From Diploscapter coronatus (taxonomy: Eukaryota; Nematoda; Chromadorea; Rhabditida; Rhabditidae), in NCBI GenBank assembly GCA_964036155.1, contig OZ038422.1:39579201-39643200 (forward strand): 64,000 nucleotides of DNA. Reading direction: 5' to 3'. Under the pieces are notes generated by a model. It worked only from the letters and a program-made list of their open reading frames with translations, searched no databases and had not been told where the DNA came from. The position numbers and the translations under genes are program-made. Shown here in pieces: positions 1-13,230 of the stretch; position 1 is the first letter of the stretch, and every line of letters begins with the position of its first letter.

Positions 1-3000
1 CGTGAAAGATTTTCCATAATAATGACTTTTCTATCTTTCGAGTTTCTTTTCTAAACTTTTCTGAAGGGACAGCAAAATAAAACGAACCTCCAAGAATTGA
101 TTCAACGCCCGTTGACATCGATTGAGTTGATCGACAATTTGCTCGAGACTTCGTTTGAGTGACTGTCGACTGCACAGCGAGACGAGACGAGGGTCTTTTG
201 CCACATCTGCAATCAGGTTCATTCAGCATAACCTCAAATTTAGACACAGTATGAATATGGCACCTGCAAGAATGGCTCTGAATTCGGAATCGACTCGGGC
301 AAATCGACTGGCCTCCGAGGGCAGGGCTCCTCGGCCGAAGATCGGCTCGAGATAGATCCACTTCCTCTGGATTTCGTTCATCTGCGCCAGGTACACGTCC
401 AGATCAGCCAGCCTGAAATAATATCCATAAATTTTTAGCTCGAGAAACTTACCTAAAATTGGTCAAAATAATTTCAGAAAGTTACTTTTCAAAAGTTAAA
501 TCCGGAATTGATTCGATACCTTGTCTCCCAAATGCCTGTCTTATCCTGGAACTGTGTGTAGAATGGAGAACTCTTCAAGCTCTGCAGCAGAGCCTGGCTG
601 TCCTTGACAGAGTTGATCGACTCCTTCCAGTCCTTGATCACTTTCATCGTCTGTCCGTTCGAGTGCTTGTAGTCAATCAGGGCGAATGAGGACTGCGCAG
701 CCCACATTTCTAGCTCCAGAATGGCCTCTCGGATGGTCACTTCTCCCTGTAACCACTTGTATTTCTTCAAATTCAATGCTAATGTTTCCTGCGAATCATT
801 TTTTCCACAAGTGATTATTGTTGCTTGCCAAGTTTCGACATGAATACTTTCCTCTGCCTTTTTCTACATTTTGGAAGAAAAGTACTCGCAAATTCGATTA
901 AATTCATGCGTTAAATTTTATGAATATTGTCATTACCTGAGCTCTAGCATTGAGCGCCTTCAGCTGATCCACGTTTGCAGTGATGTTGTGTCCGACAAGC
1001 AGCAGATCGCCAAATTTCAGCTTCTCGATGGTAGTGCCTTTGGGCAGCTGCAGAAGTCGGAACATCTCGAGCCAATGGTCGGCACTCAGCACTTCGCCAC
1101 GACAATATTTCAGGCAGCTTGATAGTTCCTGAAAAAAACTTCACTAAGTAAATGAAAAGATCGGCAATTTGGAAGTAAATTTTTTTTTTAAAATCCCAGT
1201 TCACCTTGAACGATTCAATATCCTTCATCAGCCGCAATCCCATGTGCGTCTGATTTCCCGCCTTCAATTTGTCAACCCACTGCTGCAAGAACTCATCGAA
1301 CAAGTAGGTCTTCCCTCTGCAACCAAATTCATAGTTGTTTTGCATTCAGGATCAAAAATCTAATACTGAGCTATCATGCTAGTGCCTTTTTCACATTCGC
1401 TCCATTTTATTCGAATCTAGGATTAAACTGTTTATGAGTCGGACGATACCTGAAGACGATCCACTCTTCATCTGCCAGCTTCTGGAGCTCTGTGTTGAAT
1501 TCCTCGTAGACCACCCTGTAATCATATTCATTTTCAAAGAAATAGTCCATTTTTACTATGAATTTTAAATACTCATCAACCCAATGCTCATTTAAATCCA
1601 TGGCTTAAAAAGTTGATGAGAACCTACCAGTTGGCTTCATATTGTGCAATGTCAGCAGCCAGTTTGTCGAGTGTCTCGAGTTGTTGCGTGGGCACGTCGA
1701 ATTGCTCGCAGTCCTTGTCGAGTTTCTCCTTCTGCTCGAGCAGCTCATTCAACTGTAGCCTCTTCTCCTTGATGAATTCGATCGCTCGAAGCATCGTTTC
1801 TCTGTCGCCCTGAAACCCTCCTTTTGTTTAACTCAACGATTTTACAATTCTCTGAATTAGTACCTGCAGCGCATCCGATTTCGGCTTCAACTGGTCCCAT
1901 TTTGCTAGGAGCTTCGCTGCGTCGTCATTCAAAGCTCGCACTCGAATGCCGACATTCGATTTGAGCACGTCGACTTGCTCTTTTATCATTTCCTTAATTC
2001 AATTCATGAATGTTTAAAGATAACAATTGATTTTATTAATTCAGGATTTTAACTTTGAATTGATTAACGAATTTTCAATCCAGAGTAGGGAAGATAAAAA
2101 CGAATCATCCCAGTCCCAGAAAATTGAAGAAACTATGAATCCTCTACCTGATGACTGTCAAGCATCTGCTCGAATCGCTCCCATTCCTGCCCGGTTGCAC
2201 TCATCTGCTCCAGCCCACTGCCGGCCACAGCTCTGAGCAGCGTGTGCTGTTCCTCCATCACTTTCCACTGCCCTTTCAGCTGCTTGTTCATCTTCGCGTA
2301 TTCTGAATGCTTTCCGTTGGCTTCCGCGACTTCATCAATGGATTGAGGGCGGGTGGAGAGCATGGAAATTGCCTGAAGTACTATTCTCCATTTTTTAAAT
2401 TTAAATAATTCATCATAAATTTGTCATTTCGCGAAAACGTTTAAATATAAATATAAATTCCCAATAAAACTAGCCTGAGAAAGAAACTGATTGATGGTCT
2501 GCAAATTGGTGTTGATCGAGTGCTTCAGTGTCCACGTAAGGGTGTCGTACAATCTCTGTAGCAGTTCCTCAATCGCATTTTTCGCTCCAGAAGCGTTCAC
2601 AACGACGCAATCGATTCGGATCTCACTGAGTTTTTATTTTTTTTTAATTCTGCCTTCATATCAAATTTGCATAATGAGTAAAGTCAAATTATTCTTTCGA
2701 CTTATTTGAAAATTCTCGTATTTGGAAACGAATGATGTTAATAACGAGGAAAACTTGAAGAAAAGCTAATTTTTCTGCTTACGTAGGAATTTTCTCGGCC
2801 TCCCTTCCTTTCGCTTTGAGCAGTTTGAACTGCGTCTCCCAGTCGTTTGCCTTGGTGAATTTCTCCTCGATGAGGTCTTCCAAGTCGACCTGCGCGAGGA
2901 CGAGCCAATCAGCGAACTGCTCGTCCACACTGCACAGTCTGTCGATCAGCTGCTCGGCCTTCTCGTAGATCGAAGGGAAACGAGTCCCGTTGCGGTCCGC

Positions 3001-6000
3001 CATTGAGGCGAAGAAACGGGAAGTCTAAGTAGAAAATATATAACTAGCATTCTTCTTATTGTTAGACTTGATCCAAGTCATTTTATTAAGTAAAGATTTT
3101 CTTCTTATCTGTCATTTTTCATGAAAAGAAAACGTACTAACATTTAGAAGAATCGATTTGTAACTTTTTTTGATCGATGAATATTTCATAAAGTCGAACC
3201 TGCTCCGAATCCAACATCCCCTTAAACTTCTCTGGAATCCTCAGAAACTTGGTCATTTCCTTGTAGTACTTCATTCGGATTTCCTCGATTGGAGGGCGAA
3301 GTTGCAGTTTCTGCTGCCTACAAAAAAATCTTGTATTTCAATAAGAAGATCAACCTACATGAAGACCAGCTGAGCACTGATTAAAGGAATCTGAGTTTGC
3401 AAACTCTCTATTCCCCACTGGTACTGTACTTGAAGAGCCTAAAAATCAACGTCATGAAAGGAAGTTGAAATTTTTGAGAGATTTGAGTCAGAATTGCCAT
3501 ATAAAATTTCGGGATAAAGTTGTTTTTTTTTTTTTTCTATTCTGATTTTCCCACCTTATAAAGCTGTCTGTCCCAATGAATCAGCCAGGGTTTCATGTTC
3601 GACTTGCTCGCCCCGTGCACGATCTCCTCTTCCATGATCTTCGATCGCATCTTTGTGATGATCGCCTTCCACTTGGTGACGTCTTTGATGATGTCCAGAT
3701 TGATCAGATCCATCACCATTTGGACGATTTCGGAATGCACGTTGCGGAGTCGTCTGAAATCAGAAATTTAATTTCGAAAAAATCGAGTATTTTCTTTTAA
3801 AATATGAGAATATACGAATTTTCTAAATAAATTGTTTAAAAGAAGAAACTAATACCTGTTATGGTTCGCCAATTTCTCCTCAGCCTCTTGGAGTTGTTGA
3901 ATGAATTGCTCGACCTGTTTGGGATCTTCCCAGGTCACTTTGTTGATTGTCGATTCGTCTCCCTTCTTCGGAAGAATCAGCTTCTCGAATGCGACAGCTT
4001 CATCGAGCATTAGGGCCTGAAAATAGAGTTTAAAAACGAATTAAATTAAATTTGTCAAACCTGTTGGCAAGGCAGCATCTGCTGATCGATTGTGTTGTAG
4101 AAGTGGGCGATTTGCTTGAGAGTGACTCCATAACGGTAGAACTTCTCTCCGTTGTTGGTGACGTTGATGATTTTCGCTGGAATTGTCAAACCGAGACTGG
4201 CGAGTTGGCGGACCTGAGAAAAGATCATTGAAGTTTAGAAGAGACCATAAATCTATCCCCCCACTTTTTCTCATTTTCGAAGAAAATCTTGAAATTAGTT
4301 TCAGAAAAAATTAGTGAAATAAAACAAGTTCCTTACGAAATTATATAGCGTATAGTTAATAGTGAATCAGAAATTCTCACCTCTTTCAGCAATTTGAGCA
4401 GTCTGTCCGAGTAGTTGACATTGAGTGTGCCCTTCTTCTGTTCAAGAATCATGATCTTCCCTTTCGTCTCCAAGGCAATCGAATCGGCGGGATCGTCGAT
4501 GGCCTGTTGCGTTTCCCTGCACCAGTTGTCGAACTGCTCTCGTTCCATTTCCCTACACTTCTCCAGCAGATCTGTCACGTGTCCCTGGAATTTCTGGTAA
4601 GCGGGCAGATCGTCCAAAAGGCCTTTCGTCGTGTACAAAATCGATTCGACCTGGAATTTCTTCGAACTAACAAAAAATTAATACCAAATCATAGATTATT
4701 CTGAATTAGAAATCATACAATAAGATTTTTTATAAGTTTGTACTGTTTTTTCTTTAACAACACTATTTGACCTAACACATGTATGAAGTTTTCAAGACCT
4801 GACAAATTAGAAATATGTGCAATTTCTAAAGTTATCAAAAAATTGAAAATCATGGTCCTCTATTTAGATTTTTAGAAATGAAAAAAGAAAACCAACCAAA
4901 GTAATCTGTTGTCGAATGAAGAGAATCGAAGCAGCGATTGACGACAGAAACCTGCCTCCTCCATCGTTCTCCGCGGCGATTTTGTCGTTGATTTCTGACT
5001 CCTTTGCAAGGACGACTTCGGCAACTCTCGTGAGCAGACCCTCCCTTTCCGCCTGTAGTTTCTCCTTGATCTTCGCTCGACACAGAAAGTTCCGGTATCT
5101 TTCAATATCGATGGGAATCTGCAATTTGGTCTATTTTTCTAGTAGCTAAGAAAACTCCTCACATTATGAAAGTCTCGTTTATTCGGCTGCATGCGGAGCT
5201 TGAGAACTGGAATCGTTCGTTCGATCAAGGGTTCCATTGCTCGTTCTGCTACCTGAAAAAAAGATTTTTCAGTAGACTTGTTTCTTGAAAGCACGAAAAG
5301 CCATACCATTAGCCGACTTCTCCAATTGGACTCCGTGAATGGGTTATAGGCCAATGCAGCCGTGCCCTTCATGGTTGTCTCGACGATCTTCTCGACTTCC
5401 TTCTCTGCCTGCTTGTCGCTCAGCAACTGCCCAATTTGTGGAGCAAACAGTTTGAGCGAGAGCACTTCTTCCAGTCGCTTTCTGAATCCCTCGAGCATCG
5501 TCAGCTTGACTGCTTCGCCCTTCCATTCATTGTCAGGCTGACGTCTCCAGGTCTGGCCTGTTAGAAGCTTCACAGCCAATTCCCACTGCTCGCAGGCAGC
5601 GATTGCTGAAAAATTTCGATTTAAAAAAAATTATCTTTATAGAATGATCTTTAAGAAAATTTCGTACCGGCTCTCAATTGCCCTTCAACCTTCGGATCCT
5701 TCCAAACTTCATCTTCCTTGATCATCGTACAGGTTTGATCGGAAAGGTAAGAAGCTAAAATTTTTGGATTAAAATAAACCAACACAAATCAAGAATAATA
5801 AACCCATAGAGATGAGAAGTCCCTTCATTCTGCCTTCTGGATAGGGCGGTTGCGAATTCCATAGCTGGTCGCAGGTGTCTTCGTATGCATCGACCAGACT
5901 CGACAATTCTTCAATCGAGCGATTCTGAAAAATGTCAATTTCAAAAAGTGAATATTTCAAGAAAACGAAAATACCTCAAGAGTATCGATGATGAGTTGTA

Positions 6001-7081
6001 GCGGATAGAATGCATCTGAATATTGCTGCGCTGTCGAGCCAGACACTGATTTCCAATACTTGATTTCGTCTGGGAGAGAGGAGACTCCTGGAACAAAATC
6101 ATAATGAATAATCGCTCTGAAGAGAGTGAACAGAAAGCTTGCCTCGGATGTTGACTGTTTAATAAACAACCAACACACTAGCATGTAAAATAGGCTTAGT
6201 TAGGTTAGAGGATCACTGCTTTTTTCAATTTTCATTGTTAGTATATCGCATGCTTTTTAAATTTGCCAAAATTGTCAAGATATTATTTGTACATCTAAAA
6301 ATCAAGAAAGAAACACCTTGTCCCTGCCCCTTTTCCACTGTTGCTAGCAGATTCTCCTCCAATTCATTGACAACGTTGATGAGCTGTTTTGGAGGGCTCG
6401 CTTGTTCTGTGATGTTCTTCGAAAAGACCTAAAATAACTATATATATATATTTTTTTAAATCATGAAAACTCACATTCTGAACACTCTTGAGGAAGACCT
6501 CATTGGGCGACGCTCCATTCATAGTCACAACGTTGACGATGTTCTTGTAGTTATCGGGAGTCAGGGGGATGGATTGGGACTTGTAGAACGCAACTCGATT
6601 CATCCCTTTCATGTCAGGTTTCATTTGGTTCCACAATTCGACTTTCTGAAAAATCAATATGAGAAAAGATACTCAAACCTTATTACAATTTGAAGATCAA
6701 CTTGGATGTGAGCCATGTTTTTATTTGCATGAAATATGAAATGAAACGAAATTGGATTAACATCTTAGCAGACCCAAACATCTGTTTGTAAATGCGTCAT
6801 TTTCCAAATTCAACTGACCTGTTCGCTTCTGGCGAAAACAAGCAGGTTCGTGGCAGTCTCGCAAAAATTGTCCAGAGGCTGTGTCTGGCGAAGCTTCTCC
6901 TCCGTGATGTTCAGTCCGAGAATGTAGCTGGCAATTCGTAGCAGGTAGGATCTTCGAGAATCCTGAAAATATTCAAATCAAAATAATTTGCATTTACTCT
7001 TTTCTAGTGAAAAATGTGCTTTCCTTTCTAAACTTAATTATTTACCTTTTCCTTCGTGTTGCCGTTGATGTCTCCGTCCAT
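1..7081 (-). CDS. che-3/DYNC2H1: Cytoplasmic dynein-2 heavy chain, N-terminal part (motor off window)
   Basis: Retrograde intraflagellar-transport motor of cilia; in nematodes it acts in sensory neurons. The start is the ATG at 7081-7079, opening a 12-codon exon ([12 protein letters not shown]). Many short exons follow, reading leftward; the last complete one ends at 88 with donor GTTCGT. The translation follows the family tail in order: [11 protein letters not shown] near the start, LTGQTWRR (about 5560), YNPFTES (5330), [11 protein letters not shown] (4530), [20 protein letters not shown] (2960), VAGSGLEQM (2210), EEWIVFR (1450), [19 protein letters not shown] (1050), [16 protein letters not shown] (720), [13 protein letters not shown] (330) and [14 protein letters not shown] (100). 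This matches the vertebrate DYNC2H1 tail to roughly residue 1,600, so the AAA+ motor, stalk and microtubule-binding domain lie off the left edge. No stop or frameshift was seen in the exons read. An X-box about 165 bases upstream supports ciliary regulation. Confidence 0.93.
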
Positions 7082-8533
7082 TTTGGCACTGCAAACATTA
7101 AAAAATCAATAATCCAAAAATAAAAATGGGAAAAAGATGATAAAGAATAAAAGATATAAAATTCTCAAAGAAATTTGTCTTTAGCATCTGTAGTTCTGCA
7201 TGAGCATTCGAATACATACACAGTTGAACTGCTGCGCTTTTGCAGTTCCCATGGCAACGTCTCTATACAGAGACGGCGGCGAGTTGTGGGAATTTCAGGA
7301 AATGTCATTACTCGGTGGAAACCATACTTTCTAAAAGTGAGAAAGGGAAATTGGCTTACTTTTTCCAATTGTAGTGATTCTGAAAACAGCTGCATCTATT
7401 TTGTCAGCATTCTTCATTTTGAACACAGCTGAAATTTTACATATCACTACAGTTAGCATTGTTTTTTTTATTTTGAAAACCAAACTACTTGTTTGTTTTA
7501 CCACTACAACTACGATATTTTAGAAAACTAAAAATTAGGGATATTTTTCATCCTAAATCCTGGTCTAACACCCATGTTTTTCACCATCACAACATCGTGT
7601 TAAGGAACTAAACTTGGGAAGATCACAACAAAATCACTATCACGAAAATCATTCAATAACTTCATCATGGCTTTTCGCAATTATTTATTCTCGAAACTTT
7701 CTATTTATCTGTAACGTTTTGTTCAGCCTTTAAAGAAACGCATATAATATTACAAAAATTAGGTTAGTAGCAAAATGAATCAATTTTCAATAAGAAATTG
7801 ACAATATTAGGATGTTGCAATTATTACTTGAAAATTTAGACACTTTCGATAAGATTTTCAAGTAACTTCACGGTGAAGAGGAATGATTGGGAAGTGTAAT
7901 ATTTTTGGTTATTTACTTATTTTTGCGAGAAAAACTTGCGTTTCTTCAGTCAGACTCCCCGCTTTCAATATTAAAGTCTCTACAAGGAAGGGTATTTGTG
8001 AGAAAAGAACCTCGTTTTGATCTAATCGAAATTCACCGCATTAAAATAAAAAGCGAAATTAGAATAAAATTTCAAATATAATAACCGGGCTGTAGTAATT
8101 TCAATCTGTAATGACTTCACAAGTAGATTTCTGACACGAAATATAAATCTATATAATAAAATACTGACTTAATTTTTCTCTTTTCAGATAATTAGATTTG
8201 TCATGAGATCAGGAAATTTTCAAGAGAATAATACAAATGAGATCTTTCAGACAAAGGGGTTAAATCTATCGAATATACAAATCTTTGGGTAAATTATCAT
8301 GGAATGACTCGATTAAAACTCAAAACTTATTGCTTAATCAGAGTACGAAGCGAATTATTAAATCCGAAATCAAATGTAAAAATGAAAAATGAAAAAATCT
8401 CGCCAAGTGAATTAGGCCACTACATTTTATGAATTTAGCAAATACAATTATGACCTTTAGAAGGACTTGAATGAAATCCTTTTTTTTTCAAATTTTCAGG
8501 AAAAACGAAGAAGTGCCAACCTTTTTCCTTTAA
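7082..8533. other. Intergenic: dynein-2 promoter side and 3' flank of the HAD gene
   Basis: AT-rich spacer between two minus-strand genes. Apart from the X-box and the palindrome next to it, I see no exon, RNA gene or clear repeat. Short open frames here show no family resemblance and no splice-site support. Confidence 0.6.
7245..7258. promoter_or_regulatory. X-box (RFX/DAF-19 site) of the dynein-2 gene
   Basis: GTTCCCATGGCAAC fits the RFX X-box consensus (RYYNYY, AT spacer, RRNRAC) at every position on both strands. It sits 164-177 bases upstream of the dynein-2 heavy-chain start codon, in the range where nematode ciliary genes carry their X-box. It is followed directly by a second palindrome at 7259-7275 (arms CGTCTCT and AGAGACG, spacer ATA or ATAC), which could be a weak second half-site or a hairpin. 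Regulation by an RFX factor is inferred from family knowledge. Confidence 0.8.
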
Positions 8534-11500
8534 TTAACCTCTTTTGTTGTAAAAATCCTGGTGGATTTCGTCTCGGATCAGTGAAGGCAGCGTGCTGGCG
8601 TCATCGAGCTAAAAATGAGCATATTTCACCGGGTTTTTTTTTCGGTTTTGTGAATTTTTCTTCTGCATTTCCCAATACAACCTGTTTGAAAAAGCGACAA
8701 AAATCGGTACACTAATTAGAAAAATACACGAACTCTTCTTTCCAACACTACTTCATCAAATGTGTTTCGATAAATTCTTATTACTTTCTTTCTTAATTTT
8801 ACATGACTTACATAGTAGTCAGTGTATTCCGACAGCGTTTCTCTCGTGCCGACTCCAGACAGCACGGCCACGCTCGCCCTCAGTCCGGCCACTCTGCCCA
8901 TCTTCAGATCGGCTATCGTATCACCGACCATCACTGCTTCCTGAAAATCATTTTTTTTTAAAGAAAAAGGCTATTTGGAAATCGCGAAACCATGAGACAC
9001 GCGAAATAGTATAGGGAGTTAGGGTAGGATATATAGGATGACAGGCTTTCTTTTTCCATACTATCTCTCATTGTCTCGTGCCTCGTGGTCTCATCGCGGT
9101 TTCCAAGCTCCCAGAAAAATTTAGTCTAAAGAAATATAAGATAGGGATAAGCCGTATTTTTCTATTTTGCCTTCTTCGAAAGGTTGCAGTTTCACGTTTA
9201 GAAAGAATGCTTTTTTCTTCATGGTATCTCATTCATGCCATCCCTTTCGGAAAACGTATGAAAACGTTCTACCAATTCACAATTTTCAATTCGTCTTTTT
9301 CTTAATAAGTCTTCAAACTCACATCCAATTCCACTCCGAGTCTCTTGCAGATTTGTATGGCGCAATGGGGACTGGGTTTGGGGATGATTCCTTTGTCGTT
9401 TCCGCAGACCACGTCATCCAACATGTGTTCGATGCCAAGGATTTGCATCTGCTCTTCCGTAGCTCGTCTCAAACATAATTTATAATTTTCCCCTAAGTAC
9501 TATTTCATTTCAAATAGCGGTATTGGAAATCTTATAAAAATAGCACTGATAAAAGCGCTTTTCTCAAAACTGCTTCTTTTAAAATTTGCGCGTTTTCGGT
9601 TCTTTCATCTACTGACCAAATTTACTCACGTTTATTTGTCTTCTGTTCAAACAAAAATGTAGTTTTGCCGACTGTCAATACAAACCTCGAATCGGCAGTG
9701 CAAAGAGCAATTTTGATGTCCATTTCTTTGAGTTCTCTGAAGAGAATGTCCAAGTCGCAGACAGGCGCGGCAAGCCCGGGACTCGCTTCAGGAACGCACG
9801 TCTTGACGATTTTCTCGGTGTGGGTGGAGTGGAATCCGAATTGCTGGAAAAATCAATCTTAATGAATATTCACTGAATTACTCAATTGTTTAGCTATGGT
9901 TTGTCTGAATTACTGAAAGAATATGAGTAGTTTTCGGCAAATTAATAAAAGTAGTGTCATAACAATTCAACGAATGTGCATATTTCGAGCCAACTTAGAA
10001 AGTAATGGCTTACTCATAAAGCATAGGGTAGTGATCTAGTAATGGGATGCTGGATATCAAGCTTTTCAGCTCAGCGAGTTCATATGATGAGTTTGATAGA
10101 TTTTTTCGGTACTACTTTTATTAGTCGTCAAATTTTTGCAAAAAGTTTTTGAAAAATTTAGGGCCGAGGCGTGGTTGCAACGCCGACCTGACGATTTTTG
10201 CGACATTTCTCGCTTTCTGCAGTCGCCCGCTCTACTACTGAGCTATCGGCCCTTGTTTCAATCGCTCTCGAATTGAGAGACAAGCGAAATGGAGGGCTGA
10301 TGAAATACAGACACTCCCTTGCGTCATATGGAGAGATTCGGGAGAAAGAAGGAGAAGAAAAGAAGCTCGCATAGCGGTCAGCTTTATTTGGACAGAGCCG
10401 ATGCAGAGATAAACAGAAATCAGCAGATAAAAAAGCGGAGAGAACAGAGAAAAAAATGATATGGTGCCTTTTTGCTGAGGCGTTTAAAAAATAGCCTTGA
10501 AATCATTCCTCATAGTGAAGGCCATTTTTTAATGAAAAGTACATATTTGTGACAAAAACGTGAATAGGAAGATTTAGCATTATTGTAATTGGAAATTTCA
10601 ATTTTTCCAGTGTAAAATTTAACCTAGATGATTTTTACAATTTTTTGTTTCAAATCTAACTTGTAGAGTTGTAGCGACGTCGGCTCGAATTCCATCAAGT
10701 GTCTTTTCTGCCAAGGCTCCCATTGAGACCTACAAATGAGAAAAATCATTTTATTTTAATTTATTCAGTCTGTGACGTTATCATTTTTTGCATGTCGGAC
10801 TTCGAATTTCACATCCAGGCAGTTCGCTTTCTCAGGGGAAATAGTTTTCCTTGAAAAATGGCGCTGGATGTCGCGCGTTGTGCGTTTTGGAATTTCTCTA
10901 GCCCCGAGGCTCTGCCAAATGGATTTCTGCGGGTTTCCCGCTTCAAGAAATATCGAATATCATAATAATGGATGGGTCTGGAGGATGTCCGTCTTCTCCC
11001 AAAATGTGCTGTTTTTCTAAGTTCTTTCCTAATTTCAAAGACTTCATCAAAATTCCTTACGAAATGATCTTGTCAAAACTTCAGAAAGATAGCTTCGTCA
11101 TTCTCAGTTGTAAGATGAGGTCTTGAAGAGTTCAAAGACCTATCTGATGGCTTATCGATAGCTTCGTAAAGCGAGTCCAAATTCGTGCCTAGACCTTCGT
11201 CAAAATTCCTCCCCCTGGGGAGATGTCATGAGAACAAAAAATCTGCGCCCTCCCATCTGTGAATATTCAAGTTGTAGATGAACCACATGATAACATGAGT
11301 CGAATAAAGAATACTATTGTTTGAATTGCTTTCGTTGAAACCAAAATTCGTTGGGAAATGAAAACAAGCAATAGAAATTGCCACTCGGCTCCCACACGTC
11401 GATGCGGAAATCGACTGAAATTTTCATGAGTTTGGCCGATTAATTATTCCATTCTGTCTGAGAATTCTCGTGATTCAAACTAAAAATTCGCAACTTGAGC

Positions 11501-13190
11501 TAGATCAGTGATTCTTGGAATTTTAATTACTGTTCTGATTCAGACAGACGTTGCGTCTGAATGGAAACTTAAAGTGGAAAAGATCCAGACAAATTTTACG
11601 GAATCACTTTGAAATAAAGTTGGTCTGCATCAAACCTAGCTCAATTTTTTCTAGGTATAAATCTTGGTTCAGAATTTTTTAATCCGATTTAGGTCGAAGC
11701 GAAATTTATTTCTGGCTCAGAAAAAAATTCGAATGTTCAGAATGTTGAATTTCGGACCCTCTGATCTAAAAATTCGCAATTTTCCCTTACCATATTTGCA
11801 TTTTCCGGAACGAACTCTGCGGCTTACGTTCTGCAAGCGAAATTCAGTGGTCGGATTTGCCCCGTTTTCCCAAAATCCGATCTCTTTTTCGAAGTTTTTG
11901 CTCGTGAGCCTCGAGGATTTGGGGATGAAACGAAATCGGGCAATGGGAATGATGAATGCTTGCAACACGAGATGCAATGCAGAGCAAAATAAACCGACAG
12001 GGAAAGTAGAAAAATTGAATGAGACGAAAAAGATAACTGAATTTAGGTTTGAGTGGGCTGAGAGTTGTAGTGGAAAGTTGTAGAGACCGAAAAACCTGGA
12101 GCAAATTAGGTTTAATCGAAATTCAGGTGCAAAGCAACTTCCCTTCGAAATTTCTAAGTTTAATTGACAAATTTTTGAGTTTCATAGGTTTCCCGCAATA
12201 TTTGAAACAATCGCTTTTTTGTGGCTCTTGCCGTGAATTTCAAAGCAGCTCAAAGTCAGAACTCTCCCTCACAAAATTCGCCTTCGCCGCCAAATCTTGT
12301 TATCCCAGCCGTTTTTTCCCATCTATCTTTCTCTCTCTCTAACTTTTAACATAGCGGCATATTTTTCCTCTCAGTTCCCTTTCTGTTGTGTCTTCGAAAA
12401 TTCAGGATTTTATTTTTGGAGTTCATCATGCGACTTGTTCCAAATCACTCAAAGATTCACAAAGCCAAGAGCCTTTTCGGGGTAAATTTCTTCAGCCGTG
12501 GATTTGAAATTTTGGATTTCAAAGGTTCGCGACCAGGAAAATGGAAAAAAGAAAAAAGACGTCAGCTGATTTGCCGCAAATCTGATTGGGCTCATCACAA
12601 ATCGCCTAGCGAATAGCCCGATTATGAAATTCCGAGAGAACGCAAATTGGCTTTGTTTGGGGAGAAGGAAACCCTTTTTTAGTTTGGGATTCTTTTCGGA
12701 TCGAGTTTGAAACTGACCTTCCCAAGATGGGGATCAACTCCAAGCGTCTTGTAGACTGCGGAACCCACTGGCATTTTCGTCGCGGCTTCACATCTGAAAT
12801 TTTCATTTTCGGAATTAGTAAAATCAGAAGGTTTTTCTATGAATCCAATTTCAGGTTTGTGAAAAATAGCAAAAAGTGAGTAAATTTTGCATAACGAAAA
12901 ATCATCAACTATTAGGTTAGACCTTATCTATTGTGTTTATTAGGTCGTTTCCTGAAATGAAATTTCGGATAAGAAATTGTGATATGTAAGAGGACGTGAT
13001 GTTATTTTCACACTCAATGTTCCCTCTCTCTAATAGACTCCATAAGATTCTGAATCGTTCATTTTCAGAAGGGAAACCCCACTCACAATCTGACAGTGTC
13101 GACAGCCCAGGGTAGCCACATTTTGTGGAAGTCGACTAGCGTGCCGTCCTTGTCGAAGATTACGCACTTCACGTCCTTCGAATTCGCCAT
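8534..13190 (-). CDS. HAD-superfamily phosphatase (phosphoglycolate phosphatase-like)
   Basis: A soluble haloacid-dehalogenase-type hydrolase of about 251 residues; the substrate cannot be told. Seven exons join in frame: 13190-13087, 12793-12718, 10729-10661, 9843-9686, 9467-9323, 8940-8812 and 8608-8534 (stop TAA). All four HAD motifs are present: motif I FDKDGTLVD (near residue 11, with the nucleophilic and acid/base Asp), motif II with Thr/Ser in CTADS, the motif III lysine in GIIPKPSP, and motif IV VMVGDTIADLKMG. A helical cap lies between motifs I and II (CEAATKMPVGSAVYKTLGVD onward). The compact Mg-dependent core resembles bacterial-type phosphoglycolate phosphatases. Introns of up to about 2 kb are much longer than in neighbouring genes; one contains a tRNA-Cys-like sequence and another a foldback element. 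The start codon is the first in-frame ATG (MANSKDVKCVIF). Confidence 0.85.
8977..9104. repeat. Foldback element in a HAD-gene intron
   Basis: Left arm 8977-9014 and right arm 9056-9104 are imperfect inverted complements. Shared arm words include GGAAAYCGCGA, GAGACACG/GGCACGAGAC and ATAGTATRG. The loop is about 40 bases. It lies between the exons ending at 8940 and 9323. The arm core GAAATAGTAT resembles the cores of foldbacks near 31.4, 41.1 and 43.0 kb, so these may be one degenerate MITE family. Confidence 0.55.
10161..10252 (-). tRNA. tRNA-Cys(GCA)-like sequence with a short intron
   Basis: The minus strand folds as a tRNA. A perfect 7-bp acceptor stem pairs GGGCCGA with TCGGCCC. The D arm is TAGCTCAGTAGTAGAGC, typical of A-box sequence. 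The anticodon loop CTGCAG..A gives anticodon GCA (Cys), closed by GGCGA/TCGTC once about 21 bases after position 37 are removed as a canonical tRNA intron. The T arm pairs GGCGT/ACGCC, but its loop is TGCAACC rather than TTCRANN, and the usual 53-61 G-C pair is T-A. A T-run just downstream can terminate Pol III. It lies inside the HAD-gene intron between the exons at 9843 and 10661. The altered B box leaves open whether it is a functional divergent gene or a pseudogene. Confidence 0.65.
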
Positions 13191-13230
13191 CTGCAAGTCT
13201 TTTGTTGTTGCAAAAAATAAAATCAAGTCA

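Noticed and set aside
11664..12485. Several overlapping open frames on both strands
   Set aside because: They lie inside a large intron of the HAD gene, have no domain similarity and contain no splice pattern.
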